A DNA stretch of 64,000 bases, taken from contig CAWJQP010000046.1 of assembly GCA_963844855.1 (NCBI GenBank), forward strand, positions 248,001 to 312,000. The letters run 5' to 3'. Made by a program: the position numbers and the translations under genes. Every line of letters begins with the position of its first letter. Position 1 is the first letter of the stretch. The notes beneath the pieces are model-generated. The model worked only from the letters and a program-made list of their open reading frames with translations. It had not been told where the DNA came from and did no database searches. The DNA comes from DASQDN01 sp963844855 (GTDB lineage: Bacteria > Acidobacteriota > Terriglobia > Bryobacterales > Bryobacteraceae). This document shows positions 45,991 to 56,243 of the stretch, piece by piece.

Positions 45991-46417
45991 AATCCGAATC
46001 TCGGCGGTAGGTTCGCGAACGTTCGCGAACGTTCTGCACAATACTTTCGCCATGGATGTCTTTTTGCGCAGCACAGGGGTCAAGATCGATCACAACTTTT
46101 CGTCCTCCGATACTCTAATGTTCCGTTTTTCGCGCGGCGACCGAACTTTCATCACGCCGCTGAACGTGCCCGGTGTCGCCTACAATGGCTACTTCGCCGC
46201 CAACGAATACCTGCCACAGGTGATCGATAATCGAGGGGCGGCGCTCAGTTACAACCATATTTTCTCACCGCGGATCATCAACGAATTCCGCGCCGGATAC
46301 AACCGTCTATACGCCACTCCGCGCAGCGACGGCAAGAATCTGGCCTCCGAGTTTGGCATTAAGGGAGTGCCGGACGACGTCCAGTCCAATGGCCTCACGG
46401 TCGAAGACCTGTGGTGA
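45991..46417 (+). pseudogene. internal fragment of an Oar-like TonB-dependent receptor
   Basis: Barrel-type sequence without start or end: FLRSTGVKIDHNFSSSDTLM, FRFSRGDRTFITPLNVPGVA, NRGAALSYNHIFSPRIINEF, RAGYNRLYATPRSDGKNLAS. It corresponds to the first third of the barrel, with the SLxxSYNHIFSPRxINEFRxGYNR signature. It is on the plus strand, opposite to the other receptors, and ends at a stop at 46415-46417. Confidence 0.7.
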
Positions 46418-46680
46418 CAACCGGATCAAATACGCGCTGCTTAAGGACATCGGATCTGCTACAGGCCATTGGCTGGTATCTGTGATGCGTTGTCTTACCC
46501 AACGTGAACGGCGATTTCTGCGATCTGGCCGGTTGAGCACGTCAACAATTTCGAAGCCAGAAAACCGACGCCTGAGGTGGTTCGACCAGTAATTGGACCC
46601 AACGGGGTCGATCCGCACCATACGAAGTCCGATGCGGATCATACAGTTCGGATTGAAGCTTCATTCCTGATCGGCCGACG
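46418..46680. other. no gene recognised
   Basis: Spacer between the receptor fragment and the next receptor's end. No motif seen. Confidence 0.4.
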
Positions 46681-49600
46681 TCAGAAGCTATACTTGAGCG
46701 CGAACTGGACCACGCGGGAATCTCCCGGCATACCCGCACCTTGCGCAGTGCTCGTCACGCGGCCGAAATTATCGGGATCACGGATGTTTAAACCGGGCGC
46801 ACCCAGGTTGACGTGATTAAACGCGTTGAAGAATTCCGCGCGAAATTGCAGCTGTTGCGATTCCATGAATCGGAAATTCTTTGTCGCCGAAGCATCCACT
46901 TGGTTCAGCCCCGGCAAATGGATGGGATGCCGCGGGGCTGTTCCAAAACGGCCCGGCTGTGGTAACGCAAACGCTGCGGTGTTAAACCACTTGGCGCGTG
47001 TCCGATCTCCGCGGTCTAACATCGGATCCTGCCCCGCGAGCATGTCCGGGCGTGAGGCGACACCGGTGCCTGTGGTGTCCACGACGCCTGCCAACGCGGC
47101 CGCGAACCCCGTTTGCGCTGTGACGATCGTGCCGAGTTGCCAGCCGCCGAGAAACGTCCGCACCACGGCCTGCGACGCATCCCGGAACAGTGGAACGTCG
47201 TATATCGCCGCGACTGAGAATCGATGCCGGATATCGAAAACGGAATCCGCGCGGCTGGCGCGCAAGTCCATGTAGTCCTGAATCGCTGCAATAAACTGAC
47301 CGCCTCCAACGCTGCTGATATCGGCATTGCTGATACTGTGCGACCACGTATAGGCTCCGATCACACTCAAACCGCGCGCCGAACGTCTCTCGGCCTTCAA
47401 CTGCATCGAATGGTAGTTGGAGTTGCCAAGCGACTTCGTAACGTTGATCGTATCGAAGCCTCGAAATGGCCGGCGAGTTGCTATCGCCGGCACGCCCGGC
47501 CCTGGCGTAACGATATCGATGGGACGGTTGCCATCGAAGGTTGCCGTGAGTCTGGTTCCTTTCGACCCCACATAGCCGATGTCGAAATACAGATCCTTGG
47601 GCAGCCTCTTCTGCGCTGTAAAGTTCCACTGCTGGGTATACGTCGTCCGTAAATTAGGATCCAGCGCGCCCGATCCGAAGAGGCCGAGGCGCGTCTCTCC
47701 CGGGCCCGCAAACGCGCTGTCGACCCGGATGGGATTGCTTGCGTTTCCCGTGAAGGCAAAGGTCTGGACGATGGGCGGGTTCAGAGTAAGTGTGGTCCAC
47801 GAGTTCGTAATTTCCGGCGTGTAATAGATGCCGTAGCCTCCGCGCAGCACAAAATCTCGAATCCACGGCGTCGCATATGCGAACCCAACGCGAGGTCCGA
47901 AGTCATTCCTGTCGGGATAAACCAGCGCTTCCGGACGGTCGGCGGTGTCCGGGATATCCGGGAATCCATGAAACGTTTGCCGCACCGGCACGAATCCGTT
48001 CAGGTCGAAATTGGTAGCTTTCCCGCGCTGTACCGGAGGCGTGAAGTATTCATAGCGTAGTCCGAGGTTCACAGTAAGGTTGGGTGTCAGTTTCCAATCA
48101 TCCTGGATGTAGTAGCTTTGCCACCAGTTGTTCATGCGCGTTGCGAATGGTTCAATGCTGACCTGCGCGCCTGTGGCGAGTCCGAGAAGGAAATCCGCAA
48201 ACTGATGATCGCGTGTCGCTGTAGCGCCTCCGGCCGTAACCGTTCCATCGAAGTTGAACGTGCCCCGGGGATTCACCGCTTCATCGAACGTCCAGTTGCG
48301 CCGGGCAATGGACATCCCCATCTTCAGCGCGTGAGTGCCGATCCGCGCGGAAACGTTGTCCGAGATCTGCCAAAGTTGGTTTAACCGGTCACGCGGACCG
48401 ATCGTCCGTACCGTCGGCAGCACGTAGCCGGCGGTAAATGCCGGCGCTCCGAAGTCACGCGGCCGGCTGGAAACTCCGGGAATCCCGATAATGTTTGCAA
48501 TGTCGAGTTCAGGCCGGTCCGTGGTTCCAAAGAACTCGTGCTCGAAGAATCGGTGCCAGCCCGCGCGGACCTCGTTCACGACGGAGCTTGAGAAGACATG
48601 CACTTCGCTCAGGCTGATATTCTGCGCTCGGGCCCGATTACCCCGGGTGTCGAACCCGAACGTAGGAACCGTATCATCGGACTGAATGTTGTAGATGTAG
48701 CTGCCAAAAAGAGAATCGCGCGTACCGAACGTATGGTCGATGCGCCCGACGTACTGGTCCTGATCGATGGGAGCGGCAAGCGCCGGCCCGCGATAATTGA
48801 TGCCGGGCTCGCTCACGTTCGGCTGTGGCACGAACTGGCTCAGGAACTTCGATGCGTACGGCAGGATGCGGTTCGCCGGAATTCGATTTCCAGCAAACGG
48901 CTGCCCGGTCTCCGGATCGCGAATGATAGCCGCCACTCCGGAAAAGTCGCCGCTGCGCAACGCGGAGGGAGGAACCAGCGCCTGCCCGCCGAACGATCCC
49001 GCAATCTGGCGTCCCGATTCCCAGTTGAAGAAGAAGAACGTTTTGTTCCGCCACACAGGGCCGCCCAGATTGGCGCCATATTGATTGCGATTCAACCGCG
49101 GAGGCTTCACACCCGGAAACCGCGGCTGAAACGCATTCAACGCAGTGAACGCGTCGTTGCGGTTGAACCACCAGGCTCCTCCATGAAAAGTATTGGAGCC
49201 GCTTTTTGTTGTCAGATTCACCTGACCGCCGGGCGCGCCGCCGATATCCGCCGAATACGTGCTGCTCTGGACTTTGAATTCATTAATCGCGTCGATCGAA
49301 GGCGAGAAGCTGAAGCTATAGCTGTCCAGATCCATTGCTTCGATGCCGTCATAGTAAAAGCGGTTCTGAGTGTCGCGCGCGCCGTTCGCCGACATCCCCA
49401 CCGACTGCCCGAGCGAGCCGCGCAGCCTCCGCACCGTAATGCTCCCCGGAGTTCCCGGATTGACGCCTGGTGTCAATAACGCAAGCTGCACGAAGGATCT
49501 GCCGTTGAGCGGCAGTTCGACAACCTTCTGACTGTCAATCACGGTTCCCACCGTCGCGTCTTCCGTCTGCAGCAAAATCGCGCTGGCCGATACCTTGACG

Positions 49601-49944
49601 CTCTCCGCGGTTTGCCCGAGCGTCATCGTGACGTCAATGCGGGCAGCCTGGCCGAGACTTAGCGTGAACGGCGCGACTTCAGCCTTTTGAAAGGCGGCCT
49701 TTTCCACAGTGATGGAGTATTCACCGATCTGAAGAAAAGGGAATTCGTAGGCGCCTTGAGCATCGGTTTGCGTTGTTCGCGTCTGACCGGTCTGGCGATT
49801 CTGAATGGTCACGGATGCCGCTGGGACCATACCGCCCGATGGATCGGTAACCGCGCCCACTATATTCGCCGTGTTTGCCTGCGGAAGGACAGGAGAAATG
49901 GCCAGCGCCATAACAATGGCTGGGAAGAGCCGGATGTGCATCAT
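46681..49944 (-). CDS. Oar-like TonB-dependent receptor
   Basis: 1087 residues from the ATG at 49944, preceded by GGAGG at a 6-base spacing. A signal peptide (LFPAIVMALAISPVLPQ) is followed by a carboxypeptidase-regulatory domain (ANIVGAVTDPSGGMVPAASV, DAQGAYEFPFLQIGEYSITV) and the plug (KVVELPLNGRSFVQLALLTP, YYDGIEAMDLDSYSFSFSPS, IDAINEFKVQSSTYSADIGG). The beta-barrel spans about 800 residues (GGQVNLTTKSGSNTFHGGAW, FFNWESGRQ, WKLTPNLTVNLGLRYEYFTP) and ends with the last strand RVVQFALKYSF. No TonB box is obvious, as usual for this class. It is intact and probably single in its transcript. Acidobacteriota carry many such receptors for oligosaccharides or other large nutrients; the ligand is unknown. 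Confidence 0.9.
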   Translation of the reverse strand: MMHIRLFPAIVMALAISPVLPQANTANIVGAVTDPSGGMVPAASVTIQNRQTGQTRTTQTDAQGAYEFPFLQIGEYSITVEKAAFQKAEVAPFTLSLGQAARIDVTMTLGQTAESVKVSASAILLQTEDATVGTVIDSQKVVELPLNGRSFVQLALLTPGVNPGTPGSITVRRLRGSLGQSVGMSANGARDTQNRFYYDGIEAMDLDSYSFSFSPSIDAINEFKVQSSTYSADIGGAPGGQVNLTTKSGSNTFHGGAWWFNRNDAFTALNAFQPRFPGVKPPRLNRNQYGANLGGPVWRNKTFFFFNWESGRQIAGSFGGQALVPPSALRSGDFSGVAAIIRDPETGQPFAGNRIPANRILPYASKFLSQFVPQPNVSEPGINYRGPALAAPIDQDQYVGRIDHTFGTRDSLFGSYIYNIQSDDTVPTFGFDTRGNRARAQNISLSEVHVFSSSVVNEVRAGWHRFFEHEFFGTTDRPELDIANIIGIPGVSSRPRDFGAPAFTAGYVLPTVRTIGPRDRLNQLWQISDNVSARIGTHALKMGMSIARRNWTFDEAVNPRGTFNFDGTVTAGGATATRDHQFADFLLGLATGAQVSIEPFATRMNNWWQSYYIQDDWKLTPNLTVNLGLRYEYFTPPVQRGKATNFDLNGFVPVRQTFHGFPDIPDTADRPEALVYPDRNDFGPRVGFAYATPWIRDFVLRGGYGIYYTPEITNSWTTLTLNPPIVQTFAFTGNASNPIRVDSAFAGPGETRLGLFGSGALDPNLRTTYTQQWNFTAQKRLPKDLYFDIGYVGSKGTRLTATFDGNRPIDIVTPGPGVPAIATRRPFRGFDTINVTKSLGNSNYHSMQLKAERRSARGLSVIGAYTWSHSISNADISSVGGGQFIAAIQDYMDLRASRADSVFDIRHRFSVAAIYDVPLFRDASQAVVRTFLGGWQLGTIVTAQTGFAAALAGVVDTTGTGVASRPDMLAGQDPMLDRGDRTRAKWFNTAAFALPQPGRFGTAPRHPIHLPGLNQVDASATKNFRFMESQQLQFRAEFFNAFNHVNLGAPGLNIRDPDNFGRVTSTAQGAGMPGDSRVVQFALKYSF

Positions 49945-50026
49945 ACAGGACCTCCGTGCGTTGAAGTATACACGGCTGGCACGTCCATTGGGGGCGTCGA
50001 GCGCGATAGAATCAAGCGTCGTTAGC

Positions 50027-50458
50027 ATGAAGTCCGCACTTATTCTCTTCACAGGTCTCGCCTGCTACGGGCAACAGACCTACGACATTCACCGTGCTGT
50101 AGCTCTGCTGTCTGCTCAACAGTCCTCACGCGCCGCGTATGGCCCGAATACGCCATTTCGATCTATCCTGCAAGACGGAGGCGTGGAGCCACTTACAGTT
50201 AAGAGTGAGAATCGAAATCTTGGCTCCCATTCTCTTTCGAACTTACGACCGGTTAGTAAACAGCGTGGAGATAAGTCATTTGTTTATAGCACTCGTTGGA
50301 TCACAACCACGACTCGGCCCTGCTGGGTGCGGACTGCCGATCTGCAGCTGCAGCGGTGTATGCTGCACGCTGTACCTGAAGCCGCCACAGCCGAGGGGTG
50401 TGAGAAGCTTGCCTCTGCGCAGACATGCAGGACCTGCAGACCTGCGCCGCTAACTTAG
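50027..50458 (+). CDS. doubtful ORF with signal-like start
   Basis: Starts MKSALILFTGLACYGQQTYD, which looks like a short signal peptide, divergent from the receptor gene. After ~45 residues composition becomes random. It may be the 5' end of a truncated gene. Confidence 0.25.
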   Translation: MKSALILFTGLACYGQQTYDIHRAVALLSAQQSSRAAYGPNTPFRSILQDGGVEPLTVKSENRNLGSHSLSNLRPVSKQRGDKSFVYSTRWITTTTRPCWVRTADLQLQRCMLHAVPEAATAEGCEKLASAQTCRTCRPAPLT

Positions 50459-50840
50459 CGGCACCATGAACTCGTTCATAATCTTCTCTGCCGCGATCCT
50501 CGCCCTCGCAGTAATGATAGAGATGCTCGTCGCGGCTGTCGTCGTAGAGCATCCGGTTCGATATAGCCAGTGCCTTGCTTCGGCTCGTGCAGACCGATAA
50601 ATCTGCACATCTGCAGGACCGGCGAGTTGGGACGTCCTCAGCTGACAACAGCGCCGAGCAGCGTTCAGCGCGTCCGGCATGTTCGAAGCCTTACCTGCAC
50701 ACAGACAGAAAGCAGTCATGAGCTTCAATTCCGGTTGGTGAAAACGTTGAAGTTATCTCTCGGCTGTTAAATTATGGGTCGTTAGTTCGAACGCGAAACG
50801 GGGAGGCACCTTTCTGTGGATTCTCTGGTAAACACGGTTG
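50459..50840. other. no gene recognised; CTGCAG-rich inverted pieces
   Basis: From about 50340 to 50650 the motifs CTGCAG, CTGCAGGACC and their complements recur in both orientations. They may be decayed ends of a mobile element. No coding frame is convincing. Confidence 0.35.
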
Positions 50841-50990
50841 TTTTAAGCGTGCCGGCATCGACGTGTTCCGTAACCAGGTGTTGCCGGCCTTCGATCTCGC
50901 CGGCATCGTGAACCGTGACAATGTGCGGATGGTTCAGCGACGAGGCCATCCGCGCTTCCTGTTGGAACCGCCGGCAGGCCGCGGCATCGG
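50841..50990 (-). pseudogene. Ser/Thr kinase N-lobe fragment
   Basis: Reads RRFQQEARMASSLNHPHIVT, VHDAGEIEGRQHLVTEHVDA, GTLK. RF..EAR..ASLNHPHI..(V/L)(H/Y)D.G...G...LV.E.V..GTL is the alphaC-beta4-beta5 part of bacterial Hanks kinases. No glycine loop or catalytic loop is present. Confidence 0.65.
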
Positions 50991-51267
50991 CTAATCCTCT
51001 TCCGTTGGTGACGGGGAATAACGCGTGGGACACCGGTTTGTTCCAAACATGAAGCGCTTAAGTGTGAGGAGGAAGCGCCGTGAGCGCAGAATCGGATCAG
51101 TGGGTGTAGTTGTGGGTCTTGCTGAACCCCGGAGGCGGCGGATCCTGCTTCCTGAGGGGGCCACTGTTGTGGGGCGAGAATGCGATCGCAATGTAGGCCC
51201 TTGGGTGTATACTGTGGGCGGCCGGGATGTCAAAACGGAGGTTGACGATAAGAAGGATTGTACCAAT

Positions 51268-51618
51268 ATGCCGGAATATCGGATTAAGGTTGCGCCCAAT
51301 ACAGTCGCGTATGCTGACGAGGAGAACCACAAGTTAGTAGTGGAGTTCGCAATCCCAGGAGCACCAACGGATACCATCGATGTGAAAATCCTGAAAGACA
51401 GTGTCCACCTGACAGCGCCAGCAAGGGACATCGAGTATGTTTCGGCACTGGCTTTAGGTTGGCCGGTGAAACCTGACAAAGCCGAAGCGACCTACGAGCA
51501 CGGCCTACTCCGAATCGAGGTGCCCTTCAAAGATCCGATGGAAGATGCTGTGAAGGTCGCCATCAGAGCAGGCAGCGCTGAAACCAAGCCCAAAACAATC
51601 GAAGTTAAAAATCCATAG
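51268..51618 (+). CDS. Hsp20-type small heat shock protein
   Basis: 116 residues from the ATG at 51268. An alpha-crystallin-like domain is seen: YADEENHKLVVEFAIPGAPT, TIDVKILKDSVHLTAPARDI, KAEATYEHGLLRIEVPFKDP. The A.YE.G.L.I.VP segment is the family's characteristic late beta-strand pair. A C-terminal KTIEVKNP supplies an I-x-V motif of the kind that docks neighbouring subunits. The N-terminal arm is very short (about 10 residues), so large oligomers are less likely. AGAAGGA lies about 10 bases upstream. It probably acts in the cytoplasm as a holdase. Confidence 0.75.
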   Translation: MPEYRIKVAPNTVAYADEENHKLVVEFAIPGAPTDTIDVKILKDSVHLTAPARDIEYVSALALGWPVKPDKAEATYEHGLLRIEVPFKDPMEDAVKVAIRAGSAETKPKTIEVKNP

Positions 51619-51689
51619 GCCACGCATCGCCGCTCGCGCCGACGACGACGGTCAATTCGGACATATCAAAGATAAGCGTGGATCGGCTT

Positions 51690-51902
51690 ACGACAAAACG
51701 CACGCCTAATTGCACACGGGCCGGGCAGTCAGTCGTGATCATGCAAAACTTCATCGCCCACTATCACAATGAACGCAATCACCAAGGCTTGAGCAACCGA
51801 CTCATCCAACCGGAGAGGGACCACCTCGAAAACACAGGAGCGATTCAGCGTCGTCAACGTCTGGGTGGCATGCTGAACTACTACTATCGAACCGCGGCCT
51901 GA
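51690..51902 (+). pseudogene. C-terminal fragment of rve-type transposase
   Basis: Reads IMQNFIAHYHNERNHQGLSN, RLIQPERDHLENTGAIQRRQ, RLGGMLNYYYRTAA. It matches the ending of the 12.6-13.7 kb transposase family; the rest is missing. Confidence 0.7.
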
Positions 51903-52184
51903 ATACTGCAACAGCTTGGCATCTGTGCCTCAGCACATCACCCCACGGCGAAAGTTGCAAAGAATCGGCACGTCTGCAAATGCGCAAGCGTCGCTTCGCC
52001 GCGGTTCAACTCGGAAGTGGTACCGGTGTGGTGTTGCGCTCTCCCGGCTCACGACCGCATATTCGGACCAAACGAGATGGCAGCTCTGATTGGTGAGCCA
52101 CTCCAGACACCACGTCCGGCTCAGAGTAAACCTCCGGCCCAGACGACCCGGCGCGAATAGTATTCGCTCTGAAGTCTGCTTCGA
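51903..52184. other. no gene recognised
   Basis: Spacer between transposase remnant and the end of the receptor gene. Confidence 0.4.
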
Positions 52185-55100
52185 TCAGAAGCTGAGTTTC
52201 AATGCGAGTTGCATGATTCTCGCAGGAGCCGTACCGCTGATCTGACCGGCTTGAGCGTTGCCGATAGCTGCGTTCGGCGTATTGAAGTTCGCTCGATTGA
52301 AAGCGTTGAACATCTCCCATCGAAACTGCAGCCGCTTGCCTTCCCCGATGGGGAACAAGCGCTGCACTCCGAGATCGACGTTGAAATTCCCGGGGCCGAC
52401 CAGGATGCCTCTCCCCGCATCGCCGAACTGAAATTGCGGCGGAGCGGCGAATACGTTTAGGTCGAACCACCGATCGATCGTTCGCTGATCCTCCGGCAGG
52501 TTACCATCCGCGATGCGGTTCGGCCGGTCTCCGCCTCCACCTGCCGAGTTCGATACTGCTGTTGCCAAAGTTGGCGTGAAATGCTCGCCCGTGGACAGAG
52601 ACCAGATGCCTGTCAACATCCAAGCGCCGGCGATGTGCGCCAGTGTGCCGTTGTTCAACACAGCGCGTCCTGGTCCGAACGGCAACTCCCAGTTGTGATT
52701 GATCACAGCGACATGGCGACGATCTTCGGGCATAGGACCCCATTCGCAGCGATAGCAACGGGCGTCCTGAGGCGGTCCGTTCCCTCCGCCGTTGATCTGG
52801 CCCGCGTTCGACATGTACTTAGACCATGTGTACGCTACCGTCGCCGAAATCCCGTGCGAGTAGCGTTTCTCTCCGCGCACCTGCAGTGAGTGATACTTTG
52901 CCGCCCCGTAATTCGTGCGATACGTGATGTTCGTCACGTCGGGATTGATGCTGAAATACGGCCTTCTCGGACCTTGCGCTCCCGGTCCCGGGAAAGACTG
53001 GTTGATATTGACATTCGCAATCAAGCCTGTGGTCCGAGTGCCCACATAGCTCACCTCTACGAGCGTATCGGGTAGGATTTCGCGTTGTATACCGAAGCTC
53101 CACTGCATAGCGCGCGTCATCTGCAGATCGCGATCCCATGCGTTGGGATTGCCTCCCGAGAGGGTTCGCTGATCGTTGAGATCTGGCGCCACCGGGATGG
53201 GCAGCCCTTGGCTCAGACGTCGATCCGGCCTTCCGTTCTGGTCCGTTGCAATGACTTGTGAGTAAAAGAACGGCAGGTTCTTGTACAGTTGACCGCCGCC
53301 TTGCCCCGCTTCCACATACGACACCCCGAACCCGCTGCGAAGGACTGTCTTGTTATCTTTGGTAAGCAGATAAGTGATGCCCATTCGCGGCGACACGTTA
53401 TTAGTGTCGATGTTCCGAAGTCTCCGGTCATTGTCGCTCGCTATTTCCAATTGAGCGATATCGACGCGGTAATTCGCCCAGCGATTGTAGACTTCCAGCG
53501 GAGGCGCCTGCACCTCGTACCGCACGCCGAAGTTCCAGGTCAGCCGGTTCGACACACGCCAGGAATCCTCCACGAACGCCGCTGTGTTGAAGAATCGCAT
53601 GCCGAAGGTCCCGGCGAGGACGTTGCGGGTGCTCGCGGATAGCGCGCCCAGAGCGAAGTCGGCAAGTGCCGTTTGGGATCCGCTTGTTCCCGCCTGTCTC
53701 GTGAACTGACCGTTGAACGTGAAATCGCCACGTGTCGGAAAGGCGCTGAAGCCGTTGAAGCGGTGATGTACGTAAAGCCCGCCGGCCTTCAGCGTGTGCG
53801 CGCCGCGAATCAGAGTGAAAACGTTCTCGAACTGGTAAGACGTGCTGGCGCTGTCTTCCGGAAATGTGGAGTTATCTCCGATCAAGGTGAACCCTGTTAA
53901 CAGGATCGCCGGTAGACCGCCGGACTTGTCATTGATATTGATGCCCGGAATGCCAACTTCAGTAGCCGTGTTGAGCCCGGTCCCAAGCGGTGAGATGTGC
54001 TGATTCCAGCGAATGATGCCGGCGCGAGCCTCATTGATGATGTTTGCCGAAAACACCTTTACGTAATTCAAAGTTCCCGACTGGTTCCGGAGCGGCGTCA
54101 AGGTTCCGGTAAGAGCGCCATCCGCGGAAACATACGGGCTGACGGAGAAGCTGGTACCCGGGCGCGACACAATCAAGCCCGGTGTTAGTAGATTCGTATC
54201 GTCAAAGCTATACTTCACGAACAGACGGTCCGCGGCGCCCATGTTCTGATCCACGCGCAGATCGAACTGATCGGTGCGCTGCTCGACTTTCGGATTCGAC
54301 ACGTAGTTGCGAGTTGCACCAGGCAGGGTCGGATCCGGCAGGAGGTTGATCAAATTGATCGCCGCAGGGTCCAAACGCTCCCGCGGAATGCGATTGCCTG
54401 GAAACGGCGATCGGACGGAAACGCCGTTGGCGCCAGTTGTGGTTGTATCCGGATCGTAAATCGTTGCTCCGAGCGCGCTGAAGTCTCCGGTTTGGATCAT
54501 CTGCCGCTGTGCCGTTGTAGGAATTGTCGAAACCGTGCTGCGTGGTTGACGGATGCGGATTCCCTGGTAATCGCCAAAGAAGAATGTCCGGTCCCTCTTG
54601 ATGGGTCCCCCGAAGGTTCCCCCGAATTCGTTGCGCCGGAACGAAGGCTTCTCGATGCCGGACCGATTGTTGAAAAAGGTGTTCGCATCCAGCTTGTCAT
54701 TGCGGAAGAATTCGTACAGGCTGCCGTGATATCCGTTTGTGCCTGACTTGGTCTGCACTACGGTGATTGCTCCTGCCGCCACGCCATACTCGGCCGAGTA
54801 GTTGCTGGTCAGAACGCGAAACTCCTGGATGGAATCGACCGTGGGCACCATGATCAATGTGCTCAGCCACAGATTCCGATTCACCATGCCGTCGATGAGA
54901 TAGCTGTTGTTCTGAGCGCTGGATCCATTCACGCTGTAATTCACGTTGCCGCGCATAGCATAGGGCGAGGTTGTCAGATTGCCGCTAGAACCTGCATAGG
55001 ACCCGGGACTCAGGAGCACAAGCGAAGTGAAGGTCCTTCCGTTCAATGGCATCTCCACCATCTGCTGATTCGTCACGAGGGAAGATACCGCCGCGGTTTG

Positions 55101-55469
55101 GGACTGCACCAGCGGCGCGGTTGCCGTCACCTCGACCGTCTCCGTGACGTTGCCGACAGTCAAGCTCAGGTCTACGGTGAGAACGTCTGCGGCGGTCAGC
55201 TTGATGCCTGTACGACGAAGCTTCTGAAACCCCGGGTGCTCGACATTGATGACATATTCACCTGTGGGGATGGAGGAGGCGACATATTGGCCGCCCTCAT
55301 TTGCAATAACCTCGCGGGTGAATCCTGTCGCTTCATTCACCAGAACGACCTTTGCGCCGGCGACCATGGCCCCGGCCTGATCAGTAACAGTTCCGGCGAT
55401 AGTCCCATTTACCACCTGCGCGAGGGCGTTCAATCCGCACAGGGTAATTAGCAGGATAATGCGTGACAT
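52185..55469 (-). CDS. Oar-like TonB-dependent receptor
   Basis: 1094 residues from the ATG at 55469; GGAGGG lies ~9 bases before it, and a signal peptide (IILLITLCGLNALAQ) follows directly. The regulatory domain begins VNGTIAGTVTDQAGAMVAGA; the plug has QQMVEMPLNGRTFTSLVLLS, SAQNNSYLIDGMVNRNLW and SIQEFRVLTSNYSAEYGVAA. Barrel marks include TVVQTKSGTNGYHGSLYEFF, RNEFGGTFGGPIKRDRTFFF and a final strand ARIMQLALKLSF. Intact. Paralogue of the receptor at 46.7-49.9 kb; both are transcribed leftwards and are separated by a heat shock gene and debris, so they are not an operon. Confidence 0.9.
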   Translation of the reverse strand: MSRIILLITLCGLNALAQVVNGTIAGTVTDQAGAMVAGAKVVLVNEATGFTREVIANEGGQYVASSIPTGEYVINVEHPGFQKLRRTGIKLTAADVLTVDLSLTVGNVTETVEVTATAPLVQSQTAAVSSLVTNQQMVEMPLNGRTFTSLVLLSPGSYAGSSGNLTTSPYAMRGNVNYSVNGSSAQNNSYLIDGMVNRNLWLSTLIMVPTVDSIQEFRVLTSNYSAEYGVAAGAITVVQTKSGTNGYHGSLYEFFRNDKLDANTFFNNRSGIEKPSFRRNEFGGTFGGPIKRDRTFFFGDYQGIRIRQPRSTVSTIPTTAQRQMIQTGDFSALGATIYDPDTTTTGANGVSVRSPFPGNRIPRERLDPAAINLINLLPDPTLPGATRNYVSNPKVEQRTDQFDLRVDQNMGAADRLFVKYSFDDTNLLTPGLIVSRPGTSFSVSPYVSADGALTGTLTPLRNQSGTLNYVKVFSANIINEARAGIIRWNQHISPLGTGLNTATEVGIPGININDKSGGLPAILLTGFTLIGDNSTFPEDSASTSYQFENVFTLIRGAHTLKAGGLYVHHRFNGFSAFPTRGDFTFNGQFTRQAGTSGSQTALADFALGALSASTRNVLAGTFGMRFFNTAAFVEDSWRVSNRLTWNFGVRYEVQAPPLEVYNRWANYRVDIAQLEIASDNDRRLRNIDTNNVSPRMGITYLLTKDNKTVLRSGFGVSYVEAGQGGGQLYKNLPFFYSQVIATDQNGRPDRRLSQGLPIPVAPDLNDQRTLSGGNPNAWDRDLQMTRAMQWSFGIQREILPDTLVEVSYVGTRTTGLIANVNINQSFPGPGAQGPRRPYFSINPDVTNITYRTNYGAAKYHSLQVRGEKRYSHGISATVAYTWSKYMSNAGQINGGGNGPPQDARCYRCEWGPMPEDRRHVAVINHNWELPFGPGRAVLNNGTLAHIAGAWMLTGIWSLSTGEHFTPTLATAVSNSAGGGGDRPNRIADGNLPEDQRTIDRWFDLNVFAAPPQFQFGDAGRGILVGPGNFNVDLGVQRLFPIGEGKRLQFRWEMFNAFNRANFNTPNAAIGNAQAGQISGTAPARIMQLALKLSF

Positions 55470-55539
55470 TACTGTTTTCCCTCCAGCGATCGCGGCTTTG
55501 GTAGACGATCGTATCGCAAACTGGCCACCTGTCAACCTG

Positions 55540-56243
55540 CGCACACCGCCCGCTCCGTGTCGCTCCGGCGTCCGGCCTTAGGGCCTCCGCATTTACTTTC
55601 TCGAAAAGCTCTTCCAGCCTCTGCACAACGTCGGGGTGGTCGGCCGAAATATCACGCGTCTCGGCAGGATCGGCTTCCATGTCGAACAGCATCATTGGCT
55701 TTGGCGCGTCTCCGGCCATAGCGCCGGGGTATTGATTCGGACGCGCCTGCTCGAACTGAGCGATCAAAGTCACTCCGTCCGGACCACGGGGATCGACCCA
55801 CTTGGCGGCCGCGGCGTCGTCGAGCCGCTGGAAACCTGGCGTGGGCACGCGCGCGTGCAGCTTCCATTTGCCGGAGCGCACGACATGCAGTTCCGGCCCG
55901 GACATGGCAAAGATCGCTTCGTGCGGACTCTTCGCAGTATCGGAGGTCATCAGCGGGAAAATATCCAATCCGTCTATCTTCGTCTGAGCCGGAGGTTTCG
56001 CGCCTGCTAAAGCGCACAGGGTCGGGAAGAGATCGACAGAAGAGCACACCTCTCTGTTGACGCGTCCTGCGGGAATGCGTCCCGGCCAACGCGCGATTAA
56101 AGGCACACGAATGCCGCCATCCCAGGTGGCTACTTTCCTACCGCGGAGTCCTGCGGTGCTGCCACCGAACCAGGGTCCGTTGTCGGAAAGGAAGAGAACC
56201 AGCGTGCCGTTGTCCAACCCGAGATGCTTTACTTTCTCGAGGA
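55540..56243 (-). pseudogene. sulfatase, C-terminal half, cut by an IS6 element
   Basis: Arylsulfatase-type sequence: EKVKHLGLDNGTLVLFLSDN, GPWFGGSTAGLRGRKVATWD, GGIRVPLIARWPGRIPAGRV, VDLFPTLCALAGAKPP, IDGLDIFPLMTS, SGKWKLHARVPTP, then the late DMEADPAETRDISADHPDVV. The SDNGPW and GGIRVP segments supply late active-site residues. The N-terminal half with the C/S-x-P-x-R formylglycine motif is missing: the IS6 end at 56244 cuts in at the helix before SDNGPW. The 3' end runs towards the start of the receptor gene without a clean native stop. Confidence 0.75.

Noticed and set aside
48598..49479. A 293-residue plus-strand frame
   Set aside because: Opposite to an intact receptor; composition is arginine-rich and random.
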